Shown here one piece after another: positions 1 through 8,599 of a DNA stretch of 64,000 nucleotides. How positions within the stretch are numbered: the first letter of the stretch is position 1; each line of letters starts with the position of its first letter. A model generated the notes under the pieces. That model was not told the DNA's origin. It did not search any database and saw only the letters and a program-made list of their open reading frames with translations. The translations under genes and the position numbers were made by a program. The stretch comes from Ignavibacteriales bacterium (lineage in GTDB: Bacteria > Bacteroidota > Ignavibacteria > Ignavibacteriales > Ignavibacteriaceae), in contig DPRR01000028.1 in NCBI GenBank assembly GCA_003538625.1, positions 372,001 to 436,000 of the forward strand, in the 5' to 3' direction.

Positions 1-327
1 TGTTTTTATCAATCCTTGTGGAGAAGTTGGAAGCGAATGAAGTTTATTATCACGAAGAATATATCTTTTGTTTGCCTGTTTGCTTGCGTATAAAAGTTCG
101 TTTTCAAGATTAAGCTCACGGATCAATTGACCAATTACTGGAGTTGTTTCTAGTGCACTGTTTGGTCCCCGATCGAACAAAAAACCATTTTCAAATACGC
201 TTTCAATAGATCCGCCAACAGAATTATTTTTTTCTATAACTGTAACATCAAATCCTTTTTTAGATAAAAGATAAGCCGTTGTTAATCCGGAAATTCCTGC
301 GCCAATTACTACAATTTTTTTATTCAT
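1..327 (-). CDS. hemG: Protoporphyrinogen oxidase (FAD-dependent), N-terminal part
   Basis: Only the first 109 codons are in the window; the gene runs off the left edge. The protein opens with a dinucleotide-binding fold: a G-A-G-I-S-G loop at about residues 10-15, then an acidic residue in V-I-E-K at the end of the second strand and a V-G-G-S-I-E-S segment that contacts FAD. The following F-D-R-G-P-N-S and the R-Y-I-L-R-D-N-K-L-H-S-L-P stretch are typical of oxygen-dependent protoporphyrinogen oxidase (HemY/PPOX type), which makes protoporphyrin IX for haem. Another FAD amine oxidase or phytoene-desaturase-like enzyme is possible, since the substrate-binding part is missing. No other haem gene is in the window. 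Confidence 0.75.
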   Translation of the reverse strand, partial: MNKKIVVIGAGISGLTTAYLLSKKGFDVTVIEKNNSVGGSIESVFENGFLFDRGPNSALETTPVIGQLIRELNLENELLYASKQANKRYILRDNKLHSLPTSPQGLIKT

Positions 328-472
328 CTATACTCGTGAACTTTGATTTAAACTTGAAGTTTATTGTGAACAAATTTAGCAAAAGATATTAGAATGAAGA
401 ATGATATTATTTGTCAAATAGGATAGATTTTAGAACTTAATTAAATTTAAATATCATTTTCAGGGGATTTTT

Positions 473-2146
473 ATGAGTACAGTAAAAATAGTTATAGTGC
501 TTTCTTTTTTGTGCATAATATCTTTTTTGTTTTTATCATGTGATTTGATAACTGAGCCGGAAAGATTGGTTGATAAAAACAATATTCCGCCAGAAGCGGG
601 AGATCTGCAATTAAACGACCTTGTTGAAGGGCAACATGTAGATGGTACCCTAAGATTTAGTATAGACACAGCCGGGTTGATTTTTATACCAACCGGGATA
701 GGCGTTTTTATTGATGGACAGGAATACACACGATATCCTAATAATAGCTACATAATAGAAATTGATACAAGAAGATATTCCGAAGGACCACATAAAATAG
801 CCATTGGTTATTATCAGGAAGACCCAAATCATGGATTGCTAAATCTTTTTTATATTCCAAGCGTGTATTTAGAAACAGGTCTTTATTTTGATAGAACCCC
901 ACCCGCGCAAATTTCAATTACTACAAACGAAGAGGAAAACGGATTTACTCGTATTAATTGGGATGAATCACCAAACCAAAATTTTTTAGAATATCGAATT
1001 CTTAAATCATATGACAATGTAAATTGGGAGACCTTAGAAACAATTAAGTCGAGACAAGTTACATCGTTGATTGACTCGGTTGATGTTGTATTAAATGGAG
1101 TAGAGGTAAAATATAAACTAATTCACTCTACGGGCTATACATCAATCGAAAGCAACATTATTACACAGTTGATTGGTCAAGAACTGGAGTATTATGTTCA
1201 ACAAAGCATATCAAAGAGAGGGCTGATTTCAAATCGAATGTTGAATGAGATTTATTTTATGATTGATAAAAAGATCATTGGCTTTTCATCACTCGATAAT
1301 TTATTTAAAAAAGAAATTTTTCTTTCTGATATTCCCAGCGGACCACCATTTGCATCATTCGCTGTTAGCAAAGATGGACAAAGAATCTTTGTTTACAATA
1401 ACTATGGAAGAAAGCTTTGGATACTAGGGGCAAACCTTTTCTATGTGATTGGTTCGGTTACTCTCAACGTGCCCGAAGAACTTAGGACTGAATCAGATGA
1501 AATTATTCACATTGATCAAAACAAAATTCTTCTATTCGGAAAGTATGAAAAACTTAGACTTGTTGATTATAGTCAAAACATTGTGCTGGATTCTTTGGTT
1601 ATTGCAAACACAAACATTCAATGTGTTACGGTTTCAAACGATAGAACCAAGCTGATAGTTGGATTAATCGATAAAAATGTTTTTCCTAATGTTTATAAAA
1701 TACAGATTAGAAACCTCGGATTGTCTGGATTTCCTGTAATAAACGAGATTGTTACGGATGCGCCTTGTTATAAAATAATGACATCGTCTGATGATCAAAG
1801 GCTTATAGAACTTCCCTCTCAATCAACAAAGTTAAATATTAGGAATATAAACTCTCTAAATATTACAGGCTTTCTAAATTCAGAACAGAATCAAAGAATA
1901 ACTGACTTTGCGCTGAGCGAGGATAAGTGTTATTTATATCAACAGTTCTCAATAATCTACAACGGAAATACGAAATCAGTATTTAAGACAACTCGGTTCG
2001 ATATAAATTCTTTAAATCCTGAAATGTCACAGTATTTGTCCAATGTTTGGTCATATAACATTGATATCTCTGGAAATAATATTTATGTACCAACGTCGAG
2101 TATTCTTAATGAAAAAAACATAATTGGAATTTCAATAAAGAAATAA
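473..2146 (+). CDS. Surface lipoprotein of unknown function with an Fn3-like and a propeller-like part
   Basis: 557 residues. The start follows an AGGGGA ribosome site. A hydrophobic signal ends in F-L-S-C-D, so Cys23 is the likely lipidated residue. Residues about 130-230 look like a fibronectin-III-type fold (P-P-A-Q-I-S-I-T and W-D-E-S-P-N motifs), and the rest contains repeated short strands with phrases such as S-K-D-G-Q-R-I-F-V that resemble WD40/YVTN-type beta-propeller blades. It is followed after 13 bp by a barrel gene, so the two are probably cotranscribed and may work together at the outer membrane. No enzyme motif is visible and I do not recognise the family. Confidence 0.75.
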   Translation: MSTVKIVIVLSFLCIISFLFLSCDLITEPERLVDKNNIPPEAGDLQLNDLVEGQHVDGTLRFSIDTAGLIFIPTGIGVFIDGQEYTRYPNNSYIIEIDTRRYSEGPHKIAIGYYQEDPNHGLLNLFYIPSVYLETGLYFDRTPPAQISITTNEEENGFTRINWDESPNQNFLEYRILKSYDNVNWETLETIKSRQVTSLIDSVDVVLNGVEVKYKLIHSTGYTSIESNIITQLIGQELEYYVQQSISKRGLISNRMLNEIYFMIDKKIIGFSSLDNLFKKEIFLSDIPSGPPFASFAVSKDGQRIFVYNNYGRKLWILGANLFYVIGSVTLNVPEELRTESDEIIHIDQNKILLFGKYEKLRLVDYSQNIVLDSLVIANTNIQCVTVSNDRTKLIVGLIDKNVFPNVYKIQIRNLGLSGFPVINEIVTDAPCYKIMTSSDDQRLIELPSQSTKLNIRNINSLNITGFLNSEQNQRITDFALSEDKCYLYQQFSIIYNGNTKSVFKTTRFDINSLNPEMSQYLSNVWSYNIDISGNNIYVPTSSILNEKNIIGISIKK

Positions 2147-2159
2147 TGGGGAGCAATAA

Positions 2160-2903
2160 ATGAAGAAATCACTCGTATTAAACTTTGTAATGATTTTGGT
2201 TGTAGCGATCCACGGACAAAACCAAACAATTGATTATAGCAATTTTAACCAATCTGCCGGCATCCGAGCATATGCCGGATATAACACCTTTGATTTATCT
2301 GAAGCAAAGGATTTTTTAAGAAAAGAAATTGATTACTACAACGATCTTAATATTAATGTTCAAGAACAAACCATGTATCCTGCAAATTCACTATTTGGAT
2401 TTGGCACATACTACCTTCCAACAAGAGAGTTAGAACTCAATATGAATGCAGAGTTTACAAATACAAAGGCATATTCATATTACGGGGATGAATTTGGAGA
2501 GTTAGACATAACATCAGAAATTAATTTTTTTTCATTCTCACTTGGGATGAAAAAATATTTTATGGAAGTTGATCCTATACAACCATTTGTTAGCCTTAAC
2601 ATTGGTCTTGTTAATGCTAGATACGAGCTAATGGAAAAAGTAGAATTTTTTCAAGTACCCGAATTGAACAGGGAAGGCTCATTAGAATATTCCAAACTTG
2701 GCTATAAAGCAGAACTAAATGTTGGAATATCTTACAATCTTTCATTTGTAGTTATTGATCTGGAGGGTGGATATAGATATTCAATTATTCCTGCTCCAGA
2801 AAGAGAGGATTTAATAGCTGGGCAATTTGGGGAAAATCCATTCGAATTAAACAATTCCGGTTTTGTATTTAGGCTTTGTTTTCGAACGGGAATTTATTGG
2901 TAA
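2160..2903 (+). CDS. Outer-membrane beta-barrel protein, function unknown
   Basis: 247 residues with an N-terminal signal (about 1-20, ending near A-I-H-G-Q). The mature part alternates polar and aromatic residues as in membrane beta strands, and it ends in F-R-L-C-F-R-T-G-I-Y-W, an aromatic C-terminus typical of barrels inserted by BamA. It lies 13 bp after the preceding lipoprotein gene and has its own GGGGAG ribosome site, so the two form a likely operon with the small lipoprotein that follows. I see no signature that gives a specific substrate. Confidence 0.7.
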   Translation: MKKSLVLNFVMILVVAIHGQNQTIDYSNFNQSAGIRAYAGYNTFDLSEAKDFLRKEIDYYNDLNINVQEQTMYPANSLFGFGTYYLPTRELELNMNAEFTNTKAYSYYGDEFGELDITSEINFFSFSLGMKKYFMEVDPIQPFVSLNIGLVNARYELMEKVEFFQVPELNREGSLEYSKLGYKAELNVGISYNLSFVVIDLEGGYRYSIIPAPEREDLIAGQFGENPFELNNSGFVFRLCFRTGIYW

Positions 2904-2961
2904 TCAATAATTATAATTGATGTGTAAGTTTAGTTAGACGATTTTTTTTACGAAGGATTAA

Positions 2962-3339
2962 ATGAAAATATTTTCAATTCTTTTATTGGTAACAACTCTT
3001 TCCGCTTGCTCATTATTTGAGGAAGATGATATTACACACCCAATACCAGTAGATTCAATTTCTGTTAATAACACATCAAGTCTTACTGCGGATATTACAG
3101 CATCAAATTTTTGCGGCAGCATGTGTTGGAAAAAAACATACTTTGAAAAAACGATTAATGGTAATAACGTATATATCAAAACATTTGCAGTTGTAGATGG
3201 CTCAAAAACCTGCCCCGATGTGTGCGTATATGCAGAAACGCCACTATTAATTTCTCTTCCATTTGCAGGCAGCTATACATTTCATTTCTGGAGAAGCGAT
3301 TCTAGCAGTATCGATACAACATTGATTTTGGGAATGTAA
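2962..3339 (+). CDS. Small lipoprotein, function unknown
   Basis: 125 residues. The signal ends in L-S-A-C-S, so Cys16 is probably lipidated. The mature part has two Cys pairs (F-C-G-S-M-C and C-P-D-V-C) that could form disulfides or bind a metal, and it ends in a strand-rich region. An AAGGA ribosome site precedes the ATG. It is the last gene of a three-gene group with the lipoprotein at 473 and the barrel at 2160, and a hairpin follows immediately. The opposite-strand frame in this interval has no signal or motif and was discarded. Confidence 0.6.
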   Translation: MKIFSILLLVTTLSACSLFEEDDITHPIPVDSISVNNTSSLTADITASNFCGSMCWKKTYFEKTINGNNVYIKTFAVVDGSKTCPDVCVYAETPLLISLPFAGSYTFHFWRSDSSSIDTTLILGM

Positions 3340-3344
3340 TAAGC

Positions 3345-3380
3345 AACCTTCGAGGTTTTAACACATCAACCCCGAAGGTT
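3345..3380. terminator. Hairpin between convergent genes
   Basis: A 13-bp inverted repeat (AACCTTCGAGGTT and AACCCCGAAGGTT, one mismatch) with a 10-nt loop lies between the end of the small lipoprotein and the end of the convergent thioredoxin-like gene. There is no strong T-run on either side, so it may be a weak or bidirectional terminator. Confidence 0.45.
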
Positions 3381-3389
3381 TAATAAGAA

Positions 3390-3836
3390 CTATAATTTAT
3401 TCTTTAAATGATTAACATAGCTAACAGGTCCGCCTGGCAGATAACCTGTTTGTAAAACCATTTGTCCTTGTGAGTTGAACAACAAAATAGTTGGAAATCC
3501 CTGCACATTGTATCGTTGCGCAAGTTGACTGTTATACATTTTTGTCTCATTGCTTTGTTCAATGTTTTTGGGAAAATCTAAACGGACGAGAATCAGGTTT
3601 TCATCTGCATAATCTTTAAACTCATCCTTTGAGAAAACTTCGTTACTTAATCGCTGACACCAAATACACCAATCACTTCCTGTAAAATTAACAAGTACTG
3701 CCTTATTTTCTTGCTTAGCTTTTTGCAGAGCGGTTTCAAGATTATCCTGCCAGTTTAAATTATCTTTAGCGCCGCTTTTGCTGCACCCGATTAATATTGC
3801 CGTTAACACAATTAACGACAAAGCTAATTTTTTCAA
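3390..3836 (-). CDS. Thioredoxin-fold lipoprotein (thioredoxin_7-like)
   Basis: 148 residues. The lipobox L-I-G-C-S puts the lipid anchor at Cys18. The active site is D-W-C-I-W-C in a thioredoxin fold, followed by the cis-proline region G-F-P-T-I-L-L-F. The C-I-W-C pair and the preceding F-T-G-S-D segment match the exported thioredoxin-like family close to DUF255/Thioredoxin_7, which act as periplasmic thiol reductants or disulfide-handling proteins. A second exported C-I-W-C protein is at 7967, so the cell has at least two. The partner is unknown. Transcribed leftwards in a group with malQ downstream of it (72-bp spacing). Confidence 0.8.
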   Translation of the reverse strand: MKKLALSLIVLTAILIGCSKSGAKDNLNWQDNLETALQKAKQENKAVLVNFTGSDWCIWCQRLSNEVFSKDEFKDYADENLILVRLDFPKNIEQSNETKMYNSQLAQRYNVQGFPTILLFNSQGQMVLQTGYLPGGPVSYVNHLKNKL

Positions 3837-3907
3837 TGTGATCTCCTTCTTTTTATCAGTTGGTTAGATTCAAAAACAATATCATCGTTTCATTAATATT
3901 TTAATTT

Positions 3908-5449
3908 TTATTGATTTTCTGTTTTAACTTCTTCAACCTTTTTCGGCTTTGGCGGACGTTCATAAAGTTGTGCCAGACCCAAATATTTTAAATGAAGATC
4001 CTCTTTAATTTGATCCCACGTAAAACGCCACATCCAGTTGCCGCCTAGTTTACCGGGAAAATTCATTCTTGCTTCACCGCCAAGATTTAAAATATCCTGC
4101 ATCGGAACAATAACAATATTAGCGGATGATCTGTAGGCAAGCCGTATCAATTCGTAAACAATATCCTCACCAAAATAATTTAAATATTTCTGAACGTGAT
4201 CATAAATATCAGAATGTTTATCAAGTTTTGCCTTTTCAAAGTAAGCACGGGTTGTATCGTTATCATGAGCACCTGTTAGCACAACACAGTTTTGCACAAA
4301 ATTGTGAGGCAAAAATTTTGTTTCCATATCAGTTCCAAAAGCAAACTGAAGAATTTTCATTCCCGGAAATTCAAAATCATCTCTTAGTTTTTCTACTGCT
4401 GGAGTAATTACTCCAAGATCTTCTGCAAGAATCGGAACATCACCAAGATGCTTTTTTATCGATTTGAACAATTTATGTCCGGGTGCTTTAACCCATTTAC
4501 CGGTTTCTGCTGTTGGTGCATCACCGGGAATTTCCCAAAAAGCCTCAAATCCTCTAAAGTGATCTATTCGAACTATATCAACCATTTTAAACAGTTGAGC
4601 AAAACGATTTCTCATCCAAATAAAATCATCCTTCTCCATTTCTTTCCAGCGATAAAGAGGATTACCCCAAAGCTGTCCCGTTGCAGAAAAATAATCCGGA
4701 GGAACACCTGCAACAGTTTCAAGATTTCCTTTTTCATCAACCGTAAACAATTCTTTATTTGCCCAAAGATCAGCGCTGTCGTAAGCAATAAAAATGGGCA
4801 TATCACCTATTATTTTAATGCCTTTGTCATTAGCATATTTTCTAACAGCGTGCCATTGTTTAAAGAAAACAAACTGAACAAATTTTTGGTAAAGAATATC
4901 CTCTTCTAAATTTTTCTTCCACTCGTCTAAAGATTTTTTCTTTCTAAGAACCAAACCTTCGTCCCAGTCTTTCCAGACAATTCCGCTATGAGCTTCTTTT
5001 GCTGCCATAAAAAAAGCAAAATCATCCAACCAGATTTTGTTTTCTTTATTAAACGCATTAAACTCTTTTTCAAACTTTTCTTGTTGATGTTTAAAATTTT
5101 TAAAGGCTTTTTTCAGTAAAGATTTTTTATATTCAATTATTTCTCCGTAGTCTATTGATATTGGATTGTGCTTGGGGATGTTCTGTAAATCATGATCACG
5201 AAGTAAGCCATCTTCCATTAACTTATCCGGACTAACAAGATTCGGATTTCCGGCAAAGGCAGAAAAACATTGATATGGAGAATCACCATAACCCGTTGGA
5301 CCAAGCGGAAAAACCTGCCAAAGTTTCTGTCCCGCACTTTCTAAAAAATCCACAAACTTAAAAGCATCATCGCCAAGATCACCAATTCCATACTTACCGG
5401 GTAAAGAAGTTGGATGTAACAGAATTCCGGCATTACGTTCGAATTTCAT
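3908..5449 (-). CDS. malQ: 4-alpha-glucanotransferase (amylomaltase), GH77
   Basis: 513 residues, the usual length for bacterial amylomaltase. It transfers alpha-1,4-glucan segments between maltodextrins in the cytoplasm, in glycogen and maltose metabolism. The N-terminus L-H-P-T-S-L-P-G-K-Y-G-I-G-D-L-G is the family signature. The GH77 catalytic set is visible: nucleophile Asp296 in V-R-I-D-H-F-R-G, acid/base Glu343 in I-L-A-E-D-L-G, and the third acidic residue Asp396 in H-D-N-D-T. No signal peptide. No other glycogen genes lie next to it. The C-terminal P-P-K-P-K-K tail is charged and looks dispensable. Confidence 0.96.
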   Translation of the reverse strand: MKFERNAGILLHPTSLPGKYGIGDLGDDAFKFVDFLESAGQKLWQVFPLGPTGYGDSPYQCFSAFAGNPNLVSPDKLMEDGLLRDHDLQNIPKHNPISIDYGEIIEYKKSLLKKAFKNFKHQQEKFEKEFNAFNKENKIWLDDFAFFMAAKEAHSGIVWKDWDEGLVLRKKKSLDEWKKNLEEDILYQKFVQFVFFKQWHAVRKYANDKGIKIIGDMPIFIAYDSADLWANKELFTVDEKGNLETVAGVPPDYFSATGQLWGNPLYRWKEMEKDDFIWMRNRFAQLFKMVDIVRIDHFRGFEAFWEIPGDAPTAETGKWVKAPGHKLFKSIKKHLGDVPILAEDLGVITPAVEKLRDDFEFPGMKILQFAFGTDMETKFLPHNFVQNCVVLTGAHDNDTTRAYFEKAKLDKHSDIYDHVQKYLNYFGEDIVYELIRLAYRSSANIVIVPMQDILNLGGEARMNFPGKLGGNWMWRFTWDQIKEDLHLKYLGLAQLYERPPKPKKVEEVKTENQ

Positions 5450-5502
5450 TTTAAATCCTTTAAAAATTGTCGGGGAAAAATAAGGAGAGCACAGGCAAAA
5501 AA

Positions 5503-5527
5503 AAATCCCGCTTATTGAGCGGGATTT
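5503..5527 (-). terminator. Rho-independent terminator of the 5546 barrel gene
   Basis: A perfect 10-bp stem (AAATCCCGCT / AGCGGGATTT) with a 5-nt loop. Read on the minus strand it is followed by a run of about nine T, a strong intrinsic terminator just downstream of the barrel gene and upstream of malQ. malQ should therefore have its own promoter in the remaining 53 bp. Confidence 0.85.
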
Positions 5528-5545
5528 ATTAAGACATATAGAAAT

Positions 5546-6130
5546 TTATCTTCCTAAAAAAATTGTAAAGCCGGCATTAACGCCAAAAACGTTTTGACCG
5601 ATTCTTCCGCCGCTCCAATTTTCTGGTTCCATTGTCATCTGATCATAAGAAAGAGCGATATTGACAAGCGAGCTGTTTCCAACCTGAACCTTTACACCGC
5701 CTCTAAAACCCCAAGCCAATCCGCTTGATGAAGGATCATTGGTTTCTGAGTTGCCATCATCATAAGAAGAAGTGTTGTAACCAATTCTTCCTTCGATGAA
5801 TGGATATAAATTGCTTCTTAAATCGAAATTCCAGGCTGGTGCAAAATAGACGCCAAATGAAGTACTTGATTGATCACCATAGCTTGAAGTGGAGAATGAA
5901 GGAATTAAACCAAGCTCTAAGCTGTTAATAACAAAGTAACCAACATATGGCTCAATCGAAAAAGTTGAAACAGAATTATCAGAACTGTTTCCATCAAAAA
6001 CCATTGTCGTGCTTGAAAATCCCAAACTTCCACCAAGCTCTACTGTCCCCTTGGTAGCAAAATTTTGTGCACTAAGCGAAATAGTACCAAATAAAAGAAC
6101 CACGAAGAAAAAGTAAAATGACTTTTTCAT
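5546..6130 (-). CDS. Outer-membrane beta-barrel protein
   Basis: 194 residues. The signal peptide covers about residues 1-21 (ending S-L-S-A-Q). The mature protein has amphipathic strands separated by Ser/Asp/Asn-rich turns and ends in the strand G-F-T-I-F-L-G-R. The pattern fits the OmpA-like/OmpX small-barrel (beta-barrel domain, OMP_b-brl) group. It carries its own terminator, and a similar-sized barrel gene lies upstream at 6359 in the same direction, also with its own terminator, so these are probably single-gene units. Function cannot be read from the sequence. Confidence 0.7.
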   Translation of the reverse strand: MKKSFYFFFVVLLFGTISLSAQNFATKGTVELGGSLGFSSTTMVFDGNSSDNSVSTFSIEPYVGYFVINSLELGLIPSFSTSSYGDQSSTSFGVYFAPAWNFDLRSNLYPFIEGRIGYNTSSYDDGNSETNDPSSSGLAWGFRGGVKVQVGNSSLVNIALSYDQMTMEPENWSGGRIGQNVFGVNAGFTIFLGR

Positions 6131-6310
6131 GAACAGTCTCCTTTTGTTGTTAATAGTTAAGATCCGAAATAATTCGGTTGTGTAAAAATAAACAAAAAAA
6201 ACAATTTGTCAATAGCTAATTTCTTTTTTATAAAGGATTTGTGGCGATTATCTAATACAATGCTCTAAGAAATGCGGATAACTAATGTAAAAAATTTTGA
6301 ATTTAAAATA

Positions 6311-6341
6311 AAAAAGGCTGTCCTTTTGAGACAGCCCTTTT
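6311..6341 (-). terminator. Rho-independent terminator of the 6359 barrel gene
   Basis: A 7-bp GC-rich stem (GGCTGTC / GACAGCC), extended by A/T pairs, with a 7-nt loop; on the minus strand it is followed by seven T. It sits 18 bp past the stop codon of the gene at 6359. The rest of the 6131-6358 gap shows no gene. Confidence 0.8.
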
Positions 6342-6358
6342 TAATGAAAATTAAGAAA

Positions 6359-6892
6359 TTATAATGCTATTAGAACGCCAGCCATAATGCCAACATAATT
6401 TGAAGCACTTCCTTCTGAAGAAATGCTATTAAATTTAGCATTTACGTCAAGGTCAAGATTTGGACCAAGTTTGTAGAGAAATCCTGCGCCAACACCAAAA
6501 CCAAAAAATGAATCAGAAGAAGTATAACTGTTTCCTAAAAATTCAACTTTGGAAGAGGTAAAATGCATTCCTAATTCACCAGATATGTAAGGATGAAATT
6601 GATCCTGACCAAAATAATATCTAACGCCGACTAAAACAGGCACTGAACTGAAAGTAACTCCATCAGCTTTACCGCTCCAGGTTAAATAACCAACAGAACC
6701 TGTTACATCAAACATTGGATTTATATGATATGCAAAGGTGCCCTGTCCACCAAAACCAAGATCGTACCCATCACCAAAATCACCCAAAGGTATTGCAACG
6801 CCAGCTTGCAGCCCGAATGCCATTTTGCTTTGTGCATTGATAAATCCAGTAAATAGTACGGCTAACAATAGAACAGAAAGAAACTGTTTCAT
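6359..6892 (-). CDS. Small outer-membrane beta-barrel protein
   Basis: 177 residues with a clear signal peptide (about 1-20, ending F-I-N-A-Q). The mature part begins K-M-A-F-G-L-Q-A-G-V-A-I-P-L-G-D-F and has eight or so predicted strands, G/Y/F-rich, as in the outer-membrane beta-barrel family used for small OmpX/opacity-type barrels. The C-terminal strand is Y-V-G-I-M-A-G-V-L-I-A-L. It is divergent from the YqaA gene at 7151; the 258-bp gap must hold both promoters, but I see no certain motif there. Confidence 0.72.
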   Translation of the reverse strand: MKQFLSVLLLAVLFTGFINAQSKMAFGLQAGVAIPLGDFGDGYDLGFGGQGTFAYHINPMFDVTGSVGYLTWSGKADGVTFSSVPVLVGVRYYFGQDQFHPYISGELGMHFTSSKVEFLGNSYTSSDSFFGFGVGAGFLYKLGPNLDLDVNAKFNSISSEGSASNYVGIMAGVLIAL

Positions 6893-7150
6893 AAAACATC
6901 CTTTTTTTATTTAAGATTAGTTAATTAAGACCAGAGCAAAGTTATTAAAAAACAAATCACTTTTGCAAGCAATTGCCCTAAGAGGTACATCACATAATAA
7001 TATGACGAGAAAGAGATCAAAAAAATTGCGGGGTTTAATTGCCATAAGAAAAATCAAGCGTAATTAAAAACAGGATTATTTTTTATGAAAAAAATATATA
7101 TCACTTTGGTTTTTTAATTCATGTAAAATCATTTAAGTTTCGGCTCAATT

Positions 7151-7765
7151 ATGAAGATTATAAGAAAACTGTACGATTGGGTTTTACATTTTGCAAATAC
7201 GCCGCATGGTGCTATTGCACTTTTTTTACTTGCTTTTGCAGAATCATCTTTTTTCCCTATTCCTCCGGATGCACTATTAATTGCACTTGTTCTTGGGGCT
7301 CAGAAAAAAGCATTTAGACTTGCCGCAATTTGCACTGCCGGATCTATTTTAGGTGCATTGTTTGGTTATGCTATCGGACATTTTTTGTGGTGGACACCAG
7401 CGAATGAATTTACCGGAATTGCTAACTTTTTCTTTACCAATATTCCTTCATTTACATCAGAAGCTTTTTTTAAGATACAAAAAATGTATGAGCAATACGA
7501 TTTTTGGATTGTCTTTACAGCCGGTTTCACACCAATTCCTTATAAAATTATTACAATTTCTTCGGGTGCGTTTAACATAAATATGATTATGTTTATGGTT
7601 GCTTCGATTATAAGCCGGGGTGCAAGATTTTTCCTTGTAGCTTTTCTGATCTGGAAATTTGGTCCGCAGATAAAATCATTTATCGATAAATATTTTAATT
7701 GGCTGGCGATTGCATTTACAACATTATTAATTGGCGGATTTTTGGTTATAAAGTATTTTGTTTAA
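7151..7765 (+). CDS. YqaA-family (VTT/DedA-like) inner-membrane protein
   Basis: 204 residues with four to five hydrophobic segments. The first contains F-A-E-S-S-F-F-P-I-P-P-D, the conserved re-entrant motif of the SNARE-associated/VTT fold, and a second copy of this theme is T-A-G-F-T-P-I-P-Y-K. The short length and the N-terminal R-K-L-Y-D-W-V sequence match the YqaA branch rather than classical DedA. DedA-superfamily proteins are implicated in lipid-carrier or phospholipid flipping and membrane homeostasis; the substrate here is unknown. No neighbour gives a clue. Confidence 0.85.
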   Translation: MKIIRKLYDWVLHFANTPHGAIALFLLAFAESSFFPIPPDALLIALVLGAQKKAFRLAAICTAGSILGALFGYAIGHFLWWTPANEFTGIANFFFTNIPSFTSEAFFKIQKMYEQYDFWIVFTAGFTPIPYKIITISSGAFNINMIMFMVASIISRGARFFLVAFLIWKFGPQIKSFIDKYFNWLAIAFTTLLIGGFLVIKYFV

Positions 7766-7778
7766 TGGAAGATTTAAT

Positions 7779-7903
7779 TGTCATTTCGAATCTGACTTTA
7801 GTCGGTGAGAAATCTAAACCTCTTATTAATCAGATTTCTCAGTCTCCCGGAGGAATACCCATGGCAGAAGTCCTGTTTGCCGACAGACAGACTACTTCGA
7901 AAT
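7779..7903. repeat. Dispersed palindromic intergenic repeat (TTCGAAAT type)
   Basis: The outer arms ATTTCGAA (7783-7790) and TTCGAAAT (7896-7903) pair, and inside them GAGAAATCT (7807-7815) pairs with AGATTTCTC (7832-7840). The block fills most of the space between two rightward genes. An open frame across it (7699-7905) is a by-product of the repeat. Such elements are usually present in many copies; copy number cannot be counted from this window. Confidence 0.6.
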
Positions 7904-7966
7904 AATTTTTAATTTTCTGCATCATGCAATCCGCAAGGGACAATATAAGACCAACTAAGGAAACCT

Positions 7967-8437
7967 ATGAAAAATATTTTTTTAGTATCTGCATTTGTTT
8001 TGATAGCCGCAATTTCTGTATTTGCTCAAGCAAGCGATACAACAGTTGGATTTGATCCTTCCCGAAATCCTTTTAACGATTTAAAAGTTGCAATCCAAAA
8101 TGCGGAACAATCAAACAAAAGAATAATTCTTGATGTTGGCGGTGAGTGGTGTATCTGGTGTCATCGTATCGATGCGTTTATGCACAGTGATGAAGAAATA
8201 CAGGCTATATTGGAAGAAAATTATATTATTATAAAAATTAATTTCAGTAAAGAAAACAAGAACGAAAAATTTCTCTCTCAATATCCTAAAATAGAAGGCT
8301 ATCCGCATTTCTTTATTCTTGAAAGCAATGGGAAATTACTTCACTCTCAGAACACAGGAGATCTTGAAAAAGATAAAGGTTACGACAAGCATAAATTTTT
8401 AGACTTCCTTAATAAATGGAAACCTGAAAAAAATTAA
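7967..8437 (+). CDS. Exported thioredoxin-fold protein (C-I-W-C active site)
   Basis: 156 residues. The signal peptide covers about 1-21 (ending V-F-A-Q). The active site G-E-W-C-I-W-C-H and a cis-proline segment E-G-Y-P-H-F-F-I-L give a thioredoxin fold of the Thioredoxin_7/DUF255-like kind. It is a paralogue of the lipoprotein at 3390 but is probably free in the periplasm. The likely role is thiol-disulfide exchange or repair of exported proteins. The gene stands alone between a repeat block and an unknown secreted protein. Confidence 0.8.
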   Translation: MKNIFLVSAFVLIAAISVFAQASDTTVGFDPSRNPFNDLKVAIQNAEQSNKRIILDVGGEWCIWCHRIDAFMHSDEEIQAILEENYIIIKINFSKENKNEKFLSQYPKIEGYPHFFILESNGKLLHSQNTGDLEKDKGYDKHKFLDFLNKWKPEKN

Positions 8438-8599
8438 AAATCATTTGTAATTACTGCATCATCTGCGTTTGCCAATATTAGATTAATATTTTTTATTAAG
8501 TTAGTGTTGTTCTTATTTTAGGTTATCCAAAACAATTATTGTAATCAGATTAATAACAACACATAAAAAGTTTAAAGAATTTTTAGCAGGCACATCAAA

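Noticed and set aside
4126..4909. Plus-strand ORFs inside malQ
   Set aside because: They are antisense to a clear malQ with all catalytic motifs and have no signal, motif or ribosome site.
7699..7905. 68-residue ORF at the end of the YqaA gene
   Set aside because: It overlaps YqaA out of frame and then runs through a palindromic repeat; no homology-like pattern.
8474..8490. AATATTA-GAT-TAATATT hairpin after the gene at 7967
   Set aside because: The stem is only A/T and the loop is three bases; too weak to call a terminator in such AT-rich sequence.
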